Positions 1 through 6,366 of a stretch of DNA of 11,270 nt are shown here, in pieces; position 1 is the stretch's first letter, and each line of letters begins with the position of its first letter. The translations under genes were made by a program, and so were the position numbers. Source of the stretch: an uncultured Butyricicoccus sp. (GTDB lineage Bacteria; Bacillota; Clostridia; Oscillospirales; Butyricicoccaceae); contig UQVU01000050.1 of assembly GCA_900544475.1 (NCBI GenBank), positions 1 to 11,270 on the forward strand, written 5' to 3'. A model generated the notes under the pieces. The model saw only the letters and a list, made by a program, of their open reading frames with translations. It was not told the origin of the DNA and did not search any database.

Positions 1-54
1 CGCACGGCGCGGGAATAAGGTTTAGTGGGCTACGGCCGAAACCCCGTCTTTAGG

Positions 55-283
55 GGTGTCCTGTACCCCCTTTTGCAGGCCCCGGCTGCCGCCCAGCAGC
101 ACCCCTCCCGCCGCCGAAGGCGGCAAAAAGGCACCCGCCCTCCAAGGACGAAAATCCCCCGCCCCCGGGATTGGGGAAAATCTCGCCTCCTGCGTCAAGG
201 CCGCAGTATCGACGCACCGTTCGCGCTCTCCCTCCGAGGGAGAAGGGGTTTCCGCTCTCGGAGGGAGAAAAATCTCCGATTAT
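55..283 (+). repeat. Hairpin-rich dispersed intergenic repeat, left copy
   Basis: This GC-rich non-coding stretch is a diverged copy, in opposite orientation, of the segment at about 10940-11141. Exact shared words, read on the minus strand for the right copy, are 55-64 with 11132-11141, 149-161 with 11064-11076 (13 bases), 187-196 with 11029-11038, and 200-211 with 11014-11025 (12 bases). Their order and some spacings match. Hairpins visible here are GCCGCC-GAA-GGCGGC (110-124) and TCTCCCT-CCG-AGGGAGA (227-243), plus degenerate relatives at 136-150 and about 253-268. A small ACCCC/GGGGT hairpin lies just outside at 41-57. No transposase or convincing protein is encoded; the small open frames here have no ribosome binding site and no recognisable product. 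Bases 1-54 show nothing else. The class of element (MITE-like or REP-like) is not recognised. Confidence 0.75.
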
Positions 284-298
284 TTTTCAGGTAAGGCA

Positions 299-327
299 TT
301 GACAACTAAAATCAATCGTATTATAAT
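299..327 (+). promoter_or_regulatory. Consensus sigma-A promoter of the aro operon
   Basis: TTGACA at 299-304 and TATAAT at 322-327 are separated by exactly 17 bases, a perfect match to the housekeeping sigma factor consensus. The stretch is AT-rich, in contrast to the GC-rich repeat before it. The transcript should begin near 334, just ahead of the T-box leader, so control probably lies in attenuation rather than in initiation. Confidence 0.93.
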
Positions 328-344
328 GTACTCAAATATTGCAC

Positions 345-617
345 AAAGCGATGACAGAGGAAAGTAATCGTTCCAAGTGCGGCTTTCAGGGAGTGTCCGT
401 CATGACTGGAAACGGATGCAGACGCCGGCACGATGAAGTTCCCTCTTGAGCTGCCGCGCTGAAAGGCTTCGAGTAGGCGCAGACGGGTTTCCTCCGTTAC
501 AGGGATAGGATATTTTCTGTATCTGAAAAAGTGCGGCGCAGCATTGTGCGCCGAATGTGGGTGGTACCGCGGAACCGTTTGTCTTTCGTCCCTCTTTGTG
601 GATGAAGGGCTTTTTTT
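345..617 (+). promoter_or_regulatory. T-box riboswitch leader, probably tRNA-Phe responsive
   Basis: The leader carries the T-box hallmark TGGTACCGCGG at 562-572. Its UGGU (562-565) can pair with the A73-CCA end of an uncharged tRNA. Stem I is recognisable: AGAGG (356-360) pairs with CCTCT (442-446), and ATCG (367-370) pairs with CGAT (431-434). Between them is a specifier loop with AAAGTA on one side and GAAG-TTC (435-441) on the other. Placed by the usual T-box layout, the specifier codon is UUC (439-441), phenylalanine. The distal arm has TCCGT (396-400) pairing with ACGGA (412-416). A middle stem pairs 535-540 with 547-552. When tRNA-Phe is uncharged, the antiterminator should form and the aro operon be read. 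T-box identity is certain; the Phe assignment is inferred from loop position but fits pheA in the operon. Confidence 0.93.
588..617 (+). terminator. T-box-controlled intrinsic terminator
   Basis: CCCT (590-593) pairs with AGGG (606-609), flanked by further weak pairs and an outer G588-C610, and is followed directly by seven Ts (611-617). It lies just after the T-box sequence, at the place where the terminator alternative to the antiterminator is expected. The central stem is imperfect. Confidence 0.75.
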
Positions 618-681
618 ATGCCTTTTCCGCCGGACAAACAGCATTTTTTCTACCACCTCAAGCAAAAGGAGATAAAGCAGC

Positions 682-1698
682 ATGATTATCATTATGAAGC
701 AGGGTGCGACCCACGAGCACGTTGAGGAGCTTTCCCGCCACATCGAGCGCTGGAACGTCAAGGCAAACCCGATCTACGGCGAGGATCAGATCGTTATCGG
801 TCTGGTCGGCGACACCGGCGCGGTAGACAAGGACGCCCTCATGCTCGACCCGCAGGTTGAGAACATCATCAAGGTGCAGGAGCCGTTCAAGCTCGCAAAC
901 CGCAAGTTCCATCCGGACAACTCTGTCATCGAGATCGCCCCGGGCGTTGCCGTCGGCGGCAAGAAGCTGGTCGTCATGGCAGGCCCCTGCTCGGTCGAGA
1001 GCGAGGAGCAGATCATCGACGTCGCCAAGCACGTACAGGCGGACGGCGCGACCGTTCTCCGCGGCGGCGCATGGAAGCCGCGCTCTTCCCCGTACTCCTT
1101 CCAGGGTCTGAAGGCTGAGGGTCTGGAGCTGCTGCACAAGGCGCACGAGGCTACCGGCCTGCCGGTCGTCACCGAGATCACCAACCCGGCTCACATCGAC
1201 ATTTTCATGGACAAGTGCGACTGCTTCCAGGTCGGCGCACGCAATATGCAGAATTTCGAGCTGCTCAAGGAGCTCGGCCAGACCCGCAAGCCCATCCTGC
1301 TCAAGCGCGGCTTCGCCAACACCATGGAGGAGTTCCTGATGAGCGCCGAGTACATCATGGCCGGCGGCAACGAGAACGTTATCCTCTGTGAGCGCGGTAT
1401 CCGCACCTTCGAGAAGTACACCCGCAACACCCTCGATATTTCCGCGGTTCCGGTGCTCAAGCGTATGAGCCACCTTCCGGTCATCGTCGACCCGTCCCAC
1501 GCAGGCGGCATCTACTGGATGGTCGAGCCGCTGGCAAAGGCTGCTGTTGCAGCCGGCGCGGACGGTCTGATGATTGAGGTTCACAACGATCCTGCACATG
1601 CTCTGTCCGACGGTGCACAGTCGCTGACCTACGATTCGTTCCACCACACCATGAACGCGCTCCGCGCAGTCGCTGCTGCGGTAGACCGCGAAATCTAA
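682..1698 (+). CDS. aroF: 3-deoxy-7-phosphoheptulonate (DAHP) synthase, type I-beta
   Basis: This enzyme condenses phosphoenolpyruvate with erythrose-4-phosphate to DAHP, the first committed step of the shikimate pathway, in the cytoplasm. The 338-residue protein has the Thermotoga-type layout: an N-terminal ferredoxin-like regulatory domain (about 1-68) and a TIM-barrel catalytic domain (about 80-335). Visible motifs are AGPCSVES at 100-107, RGGAWKPRSSPYSFQG at 127-142, KRG at 208-210 and DPSHAGG at 270-276. By alignment with the T. maritima enzyme the metal ligands are Cys103, His273, Glu299 and Asp310. The N-terminal domain is of the kind that binds Tyr or Phe for feedback inhibition in T. 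maritima; the effector here is unknown. The start is supported by AAGGAG at 666-671, ten bases upstream, and by the family-typical beginning MIIIMKQGAT. It is the first gene after the T-box leader. Confidence 0.97.
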   Translation: MIIIMKQGATHEHVEELSRHIERWNVKANPIYGEDQIVIGLVGDTGAVDKDALMLDPQVENIIKVQEPFKLANRKFHPDNSVIEIAPGVAVGGKKLVVMAGPCSVESEEQIIDVAKHVQADGATVLRGGAWKPRSSPYSFQGLKAEGLELLHKAHEATGLPVVTEITNPAHIDIFMDKCDCFQVGARNMQNFELLKELGQTRKPILLKRGFANTMEEFLMSAEYIMAGGNENVILCERGIRTFEKYTRNTLDISAVPVLKRMSHLPVIVDPSHAGGIYWMVEPLAKAAVAAGADGLMIEVHNDPAHALSDGAQSLTYDSFHHTMNALRAVAAAVDREI

Positions 1699-1709
1699 CC
1701 GGCAAAAAA

Positions 1710-1745
1710 GGGGCCAGGAAACCATGGGTATCCCGGCCCCCTCTT
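1710..1745. terminator. Hairpin between aroF and aroB (partial or bidirectional terminator)
   Basis: GGGGCC plus GGA (1710-1719, with an A/C mismatch at 1716/1734) pairs with TCC plus GGCCCC (1731-1740), around an 11-base loop. On the plus strand the tail is only CTCTT, a weak U-tract. On the minus strand the stem is followed by six Ts (complement of 1704-1709), a better terminator. Since the downstream genes belong to the same pathway, complete termination here is unlikely. Partial attenuation, protection of the aroF message's 3' end, or blocking of antisense transcription are possible. The layout closely resembles the hairpin at 11127-11158. Confidence 0.6.
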
Positions 1746-1771
1746 AAAAATCTTTCTAAGGAGCTGTCACC

Positions 1772-2815
1772 ATGTCTGAACTGCTGACTCTCAAGGGCAC
1801 GAACGGCGTGTCCGAAATCCATATCGAAAACGGCCTGCTGTCCCGCGCGACGGCGGTCATCGGCGAGACTTTTTCCCCGAGCCGCATCCATATCGTATCC
1901 GACTCGACGGTCGCGCCGCTCTACCTGCAAAAGCTCGAGCAGCAGTTCACGCTGCCCGTGACGCACACCATTATCCCGGCCGGCGAGGAGCACAAGCGTC
2001 TTGCGACCGTTGAGGGCATCTACCACGACCTGCTCGCAAGCGGCATGACCCGTAAGGACCTCATCGTGGCGCTCGGCGGCGGCGTTGTCGGCGACATCAC
2101 CGGCTTCGCGGCGGCAACCTTCCTGCGCGGCGTGTCGCTCTGCCAGATCCCGACCACCCTGCTCGCGCAGGTGGATTCCTCGGTCGGCGGCAAGACCGGC
2201 GTGGATATGCCCGAGGGCAAAAACCTCGTCGGCGCGTTCTATCCGCCGCGTCTGGTGCTCATCGACCCGTCCGTGCTCACGACGCTGCCCGAGCAGACCT
2301 TCGCGGACGGCATGGCCGAGGTCGTCAAATACGGCTACATCTCGAACCGCGACATTCTCGACATGGTTTCCGCCCCGGACTACAAGCAGAACATCGAAAG
2401 CATCATCTACGAATGCGTCAAGATCAAGCGCGACGTCGTGACCATCGACGAGCACGACACCGGCCTGCGCATGATTCTGAACTTCGGCCACACCATCGGC
2501 CACGCGGCGGAAAAGCTCGGAAACTACGTTGATTTGACCCACGGTCAGGCGGTCGCGGTCGGCATGGTCGCGGCAATGCGTCTTTCGGCTTTTCTCGGCA
2601 ACGAGGACCTGACAGGCCGCCTTATCGAAATTCTGAAGCACATCGGTCTGCCGACCGAGCTGAAATATGACCGCGAGGACATCTACCGCTCGCTGCTCTC
2701 GGACAAGAAGAAGTTCGGTGCGACGGTCAACTTTATTCTCGTCCGTGAGCCGGGACGCGCCGAGATCACCCCGATCGACGCGGAAAAGCTGCACGAATAC
2801 GTTCTGAAACTGTAA
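1772..2815 (+). CDS. aroB: 3-dehydroquinate synthase
   Basis: This NAD- and metal-dependent enzyme cyclises DAHP to 3-dehydroquinate, the second shikimate step. The protein is 347 residues, normal for the family. The N-terminal nucleotide-binding part carries GGGVVGDITGF (102-112) and the IPTTLLAQVDSSVGGKTGVD stretch (126-145). KNLVGAFYPP follows at 150-159. The C-terminal metal-binding part has MAEVVKYG (181-188), FGHTIGHAAE (238-247) and THGQAVAVG (256-264). The expected Zn ligands are Glu183, His240 and His257, all present. AAGGAG at 1758-1763 lies eight bases before the ATG. The gene follows aroF by 73 bases, which contain the hairpin at 1710-1740, and precedes aroC by 12 bases. No anomaly is visible. 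Confidence 0.97.
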   Translation: MSELLTLKGTNGVSEIHIENGLLSRATAVIGETFSPSRIHIVSDSTVAPLYLQKLEQQFTLPVTHTIIPAGEEHKRLATVEGIYHDLLASGMTRKDLIVALGGGVVGDITGFAAATFLRGVSLCQIPTTLLAQVDSSVGGKTGVDMPEGKNLVGAFYPPRLVLIDPSVLTTLPEQTFADGMAEVVKYGYISNRDILDMVSAPDYKQNIESIIYECVKIKRDVVTIDEHDTGLRMILNFGHTIGHAAEKLGNYVDLTHGQAVAVGMVAAMRLSAFLGNEDLTGRLIEILKHIGLPTELKYDREDIYRSLLSDKKKFGATVNFILVREPGRAEITPIDAEKLHEYVLKL

Positions 2816-2827
2816 GGAGGGCGCAAA

Positions 2828-3919
2828 ATGGGTTCCACCTGGGGCAACGCAATCAAAATCTCGATTTTCGGCGAATCGCACGGCGCCGGCATCGGCGTGG
2901 TCATCGACGGCTTCCCGTCCGGCGTCGGCTACGATGAAGCGTTCGTGCTGCGCGAAATGGAGCGCCGCGCACCGGGCCGCAACAAGCAGTCCACCGCGCG
3001 CAAGGAGCCGGACAGGCCGGAAATTCAGTCCGGCATCTACAACGGAAAAACGACCGGCACCCCCATCTGCGCCGTCATCCGCAACACCAACCAGCATTCG
3101 AGCGATTACGCCGAGCTGGCGGCGCAGCCGCGCCCCGGTCACGCGGACTACACCGGCATGCTGCGCTACAAGTCCTGCAACGACCCGCGCGGCGGCGGAC
3201 ATTTCTCCGGCCGGCTGACCGCTCCCCTCGTGTTCGCCGGCGCACTGTGCAAGCTGTGGCTGCGTGAGCAGGGTATCACGGTCGGCTCGCACATCCAGTC
3301 CATCGCACAGATTCAGGATATGCCGTTCGACGACGTTGAGGTAACGGCCGAGCAGCTCGAAGCGCTGCGGAACGCCGAGTACCCGGTCAACAATCCCCGT
3401 GCGCTTGAGGCCATGCTGGCCGCGATCGAGGACGCGCGCGAGGAGCAGGATTCGGTCGGCGGCGTCATTGAATGCGCGGCGGTCGGCCTTCCGGCCGGCA
3501 TCGGCAGCCCGATGCTCGACAGCGTAGAGAGCCGTCTTTCGTCCATGCTGTTCGGCGTTCCCGCCGTCAAGGGTGTGGAGTTCGGCGCAGGCTTCGCCTT
3601 CGCGGCGCTGCGCGGCTCGCACGCAAACGACCCGTTCTATGAGGAAAACGGCGTGGTCAAGACCGAAACCAACAACAACGGCGGCATTCTCGGCGGCATC
3701 ACGAGCGGCATGCCGCTCATCGTCCGCGCGTGCATCAAGCCTACCCCGTCCATCGGCATGGCGCAGGACACGCTCAACCTCCGCACCGGCAAGGTCGAGC
3801 CGCTTTCCATCCACGGCCGCCACGACCCCTGCATCGTCACCCGCGCCGCCCCGGTCATCGAGGCCGCGTGCGCGGTCGCGCTGGCAGATCTTCTGAGGGA
3901 GGCGAACGGCTATGCGTGA
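2828..3919 (+). CDS. aroC: Chorismate synthase
   Basis: This FMN-dependent enzyme removes phosphate from EPSP to give chorismate, the branch point to Phe, Tyr, Trp and folate. The 363-residue protein opens with FGESHGAGIG (14-23, catalytic-type His18). It continues with RRAPGRNKQSTARKEPD (46-62), RPGHADYTG (102-110, second conserved His105), DPRGGGHFSGR (119-129) and the C-terminal family signature GRHDPCIVTRAAPVIE (330-345). Length and motif order are normal. The ribosome binding site AAGGAGG (2814-2820) overlaps the aroB stop codon, pointing to translational coupling. The 3' end overlaps the pheA start by eight bases. In the pathway it acts after AroA, although its gene comes earlier in the operon. 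Confidence 0.98.
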   Translation: MGSTWGNAIKISIFGESHGAGIGVVIDGFPSGVGYDEAFVLREMERRAPGRNKQSTARKEPDRPEIQSGIYNGKTTGTPICAVIRNTNQHSSDYAELAAQPRPGHADYTGMLRYKSCNDPRGGGHFSGRLTAPLVFAGALCKLWLREQGITVGSHIQSIAQIQDMPFDDVEVTAEQLEALRNAEYPVNNPRALEAMLAAIEDAREEQDSVGGVIECAAVGLPAGIGSPMLDSVESRLSSMLFGVPAVKGVEFGAGFAFAALRGSHANDPFYEENGVVKTETNNNGGILGGITSGMPLIVRACIKPTPSIGMAQDTLNLRTGKVEPLSIHGRHDPCIVTRAAPVIEAACAVALADLLREANGYA

Positions 3920-5036
3920 ACTCCCCGCTATCCGCAAGGACATCAACTCGGTAGACGCCGCCATCCGTGAGCTGTTTCTGCTGCGAATGTCGCTCGCGCT
4001 CGAGGTCGCCCAGACCAAGGCGCAGTCGGACGATAAGATCTACAAGCCCGACCGCGAGGCCGAGATCATCGAAAAGCGCTCGGCCGGCATGGAGGACGAG
4101 GTACGCCTCAAGTACGTTTCCCTGCTCCAGAGCATGATCCGCGCCTCCCGTGAGTATCAGTACAGCGAAATTCTCCGTCTGAATCCCGAAAAATTCCCGT
4201 TCCACCCCGCCTCCGAGATGCTCCGTCCGAAAACCGTGTTCTATCAGGGCGTTCCGGGCGCGTATCAGGAGCTTGCCGCGCGGGCGCTCTTCCCGGAGTG
4301 CGAGCCGGTCAACGTTCCGACCTGGGAGGAAGTGTTCCAGTCGGTGCGCGACGGCAAGGCGGACGTCGGCGTTGTGCCGGTCGAGAACACCACCGCCGGT
4401 ACGGTCAGCGCGGTCTATGATCTGCTGCTCGACTACGACCTGTCCGTCAACCGCTCGTACATCAAGAAAATCTCGCACTGCCTCGCCGCTGTTCCCGGCG
4501 CGGCCATGAGCGACATCAAGAGCGTCTGCTCGCACCCCCACGCGCTGCCGCAGTGCTCCGCCTTTATCTCCGAGCACGGCTTCACCGCCATCGAAATGGC
4601 GAACACCGCCATCGCGGCGCAGAGCGTGCGCGACAAGGGCGACCCGAGTCTTGCTGCCATCTGCTCGCGCGAGGCCGCAGAGCGGTACGGCCTTACCGTT
4701 CTCGCCGAGGGCATCAACGACATGAAGCACAACGAAACGCGCTTCATCGCGGTCAGCCGCACGCCGACCTGCCTGCCCGAGGACAACCGCATCGAGATCG
4801 CCTTCCGCATCCCGAATGTCGCAGGTTCGCTTATCACCGTGCTCGACATCATCGCGCACTACGGCGTAGACATGACCGAAATCCACTCCCGTCCGCTCAA
4901 GGACAGCCCGTGGTGCTATGTGTTCTACGTCGATTTCACCGGCAACATCAACGACCACGCCGTGCGCAGCCTGCTCTATCAGCTGCACGAAGAACTGCCC
5001 TACATCAAGGTCATCGGCAGCTACAAGGTCGATTAA
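3912..5036 (+). CDS. pheA: Bifunctional chorismate mutase / prephenate dehydratase (P-protein)
   Basis: The protein converts chorismate to prephenate and then to phenylpyruvate, committing carbon to phenylalanine. Its 374 residues form three parts. The AroQ chorismate mutase (about 1-90) has Arg8, Arg25, Lys36, Arg48, Glu49 and Gln83 matching the E. coli catalytic set. The prephenate dehydratase domain (about 107-285) contains CSHPHALPQC (206-215) and the catalytic NETRF at 274-278 (Thr276). The ACT regulatory domain (about 293-374) normally binds Phe. Two departures from E. coli are visible: Lys45 stands at the Asp48 position of the mutase, and the ACT motifs read GSLI and HSRP instead of GALV and ESRP. 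GGGAGG at 3897-3902 lies nine bases before the ATG. The ATG overlaps the aroC end by eight bases, so the two are probably translationally coupled. Its presence supports the Phe assignment of the T-box. Confidence 0.96.
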   Translation: MRELPAIRKDINSVDAAIRELFLLRMSLALEVAQTKAQSDDKIYKPDREAEIIEKRSAGMEDEVRLKYVSLLQSMIRASREYQYSEILRLNPEKFPFHPASEMLRPKTVFYQGVPGAYQELAARALFPECEPVNVPTWEEVFQSVRDGKADVGVVPVENTTAGTVSAVYDLLLDYDLSVNRSYIKKISHCLAAVPGAAMSDIKSVCSHPHALPQCSAFISEHGFTAIEMANTAIAAQSVRDKGDPSLAAICSREAAERYGLTVLAEGINDMKHNETRFIAVSRTPTCLPEDNRIEIAFRIPNVAGSLITVLDIIAHYGVDMTEIHSRPLKDSPWCYVFYVDFTGNINDHAVRSLLYQLHEELPYIKVIGSYKVD

Positions 5037-5088
5037 GCTGTAAATCCGTTATTTCCCACCTCTATCCGACAAGAAGGAGTACACTTCC

Positions 5089-6360
5089 ATGCAAATCCAA
5101 CCCTGCGGTCCGCTGCACGGTGAGATCACCGTACCGGGCGACAAATCCATCTCGCACCGCGCCGTCATGCTGGGCGCACTGGCAAACGGCACCACCCACA
5201 TCACCGGCTTTCTGATGGGCGAGGACTGCCTGTCCACCATCGACTGCTTCCGCAAAATGGGCGTTTCCATCGACGTTTCCGACAAGGAAGTCGTTGTCGA
5301 GGGCGTCGGTCTGCATGGTCTGACCGCGCCGGAGTGCGAGCTGTATACCGGCAACTCGGGCACGACGACCCGGCTGCTGAGCGGCATTCTCGCCGGCCAG
5401 TCGTTCACCTCGACGATGAACGGCGACGCTACCATCCAGCGCCGACCGATGGGCCGCGTGATGAAGCCGCTGCGCGAAATGGGCGCCTCCATCGAGGGCA
5501 AGGACGACAACTTCTGCCCGCTGACCATGCACCCGAGCGAGCTGCATGGCATCGAGTACCGTCTGCCGGTGGCGTCCGCGCAGCTCAAGAGCGCAATTCT
5601 GCTCGCGGGTCTGTACGCCGAGGGCCAGACGACCGTCATCGAGCCGGCTCCCTCCCGCGACCACACCGAGCGCATGTTCCGCGCACTGGGCGTTGAAATC
5701 GAAACGAACGGCAACGTTATCACCCTCAATCCGCCCGAGGACCTGCACGCGGTCGATATCGCCGTTCCGTCCGACATCTCTTCTGCGGCGTACTTCCTCG
5801 TTGCGGGCGCTATCGTGCCGGGCAGCGAGCTGACCATCAAGAACGTCGGCGTCAACCCGACCCGCACGGGCATCATTGATGTGCTGCGCGACATGGGCGC
5901 GGACATCACCGAGTCCAACTTCCGCGAGGAGGCCGAGCCGGTCTGCGACCTGACCGTTCGTTACAGCCGTCTGCACGGCACCGAGATCGGCGGCGCGATC
6001 ATTCCGCGCCTCATCGACGAGCTGCCGGTCATCGCAGTCGCGGCGGCGTTCGCCGAGGGCGAAACCGTCATCCGTGACGCGCAGGAGCTTAAGGTCAAGG
6101 AGTCCAACCGCATCGCCTCCATGGTCGCGGAGCTTTCCAAGGCCGGTGTAGACGTTGAGGAGACCGACGACGGCATGATCGTGCGCGGCGGCGAAAAGCC
6201 GCACGGCGCGTTCTTCGAAACCTACAAGGACCACCGCATCGCCATGAGCCTTGCCATTCTGGGCCTTGCCGCCGAGGGCGCAAGCCGCATCGACGAGCCG
6301 GAGGTCGTCGCGATTTCCTACCCCGACTTCTTCGGTACGATTGAGAAACTGGGAGGCTGA
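5089..6360 (+). CDS. aroA: 3-phosphoshikimate 1-carboxyvinyltransferase (EPSP synthase), class II motif set
   Basis: This enzyme transfers the enolpyruvyl group of PEP to shikimate-3-phosphate, forming EPSP; it is the glyphosate target. The 423-residue protein has the usual two-domain length. Visible residues and motifs are GDKSISHR (17-24; Lys19, Ser20, Arg24), GNSGTTTR (88-95), RRPMGR (118-123), Asp310 and Glu311 in LIDELP, KESNR (337-341) and DHRIAMS (381-387). All four motifs used to define class II (often glyphosate-insensitive) enzymes occur: GDKS 17-20, SAQLK 163-167, RDHTE 190-194 and NPTR 256-259. Gly91 is kept where the CP4 enzyme has alanine, so tolerance cannot be assumed. AAGGAG at 5074-5079 lies nine bases before the ATG. 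The 52-base gap from pheA shows no other structure. Confidence 0.97.
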   Translation: MQIQPCGPLHGEITVPGDKSISHRAVMLGALANGTTHITGFLMGEDCLSTIDCFRKMGVSIDVSDKEVVVEGVGLHGLTAPECELYTGNSGTTTRLLSGILAGQSFTSTMNGDATIQRRPMGRVMKPLREMGASIEGKDDNFCPLTMHPSELHGIEYRLPVASAQLKSAILLAGLYAEGQTTVIEPAPSRDHTERMFRALGVEIETNGNVITLNPPEDLHAVDIAVPSDISSAAYFLVAGAIVPGSELTIKNVGVNPTRTGIIDVLRDMGADITESNFREEAEPVCDLTVRYSRLHGTEIGGAIIPRLIDELPVIAVAAAFAEGETVIRDAQELKVKESNRIASMVAELSKAGVDVEETDDGMIVRGGEKPHGAFFETYKDHRIAMSLAILGLAAEGASRIDEPEVVAISYPDFFGTIEKLGG

Positions 6361-6366
6361 GGAAAA

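Noticed and set aside
25..367. Small overlapping plus-strand frames in the left intergenic region
   Set aside because: They run through the inverted repeat and across the promoter, are Arg/Pro-rich, and lack ribosome binding sites.
1481..4018. Very long minus-strand open frame (845 codons) opposite aroF, aroB and aroC
   Set aside because: It is a by-product of the strong G/C third-position bias of the plus-strand genes; the translation is low-complexity, Arg/Ala/Val/Asp-rich and resembles no family, while the plus strand encodes recognisable enzymes.
5037..5088. Possible extra promoter or small gene between pheA and aroA
   Set aside because: The 52-base gap holds only a good ribosome binding site; no -35/-10 pair or hairpin was found.
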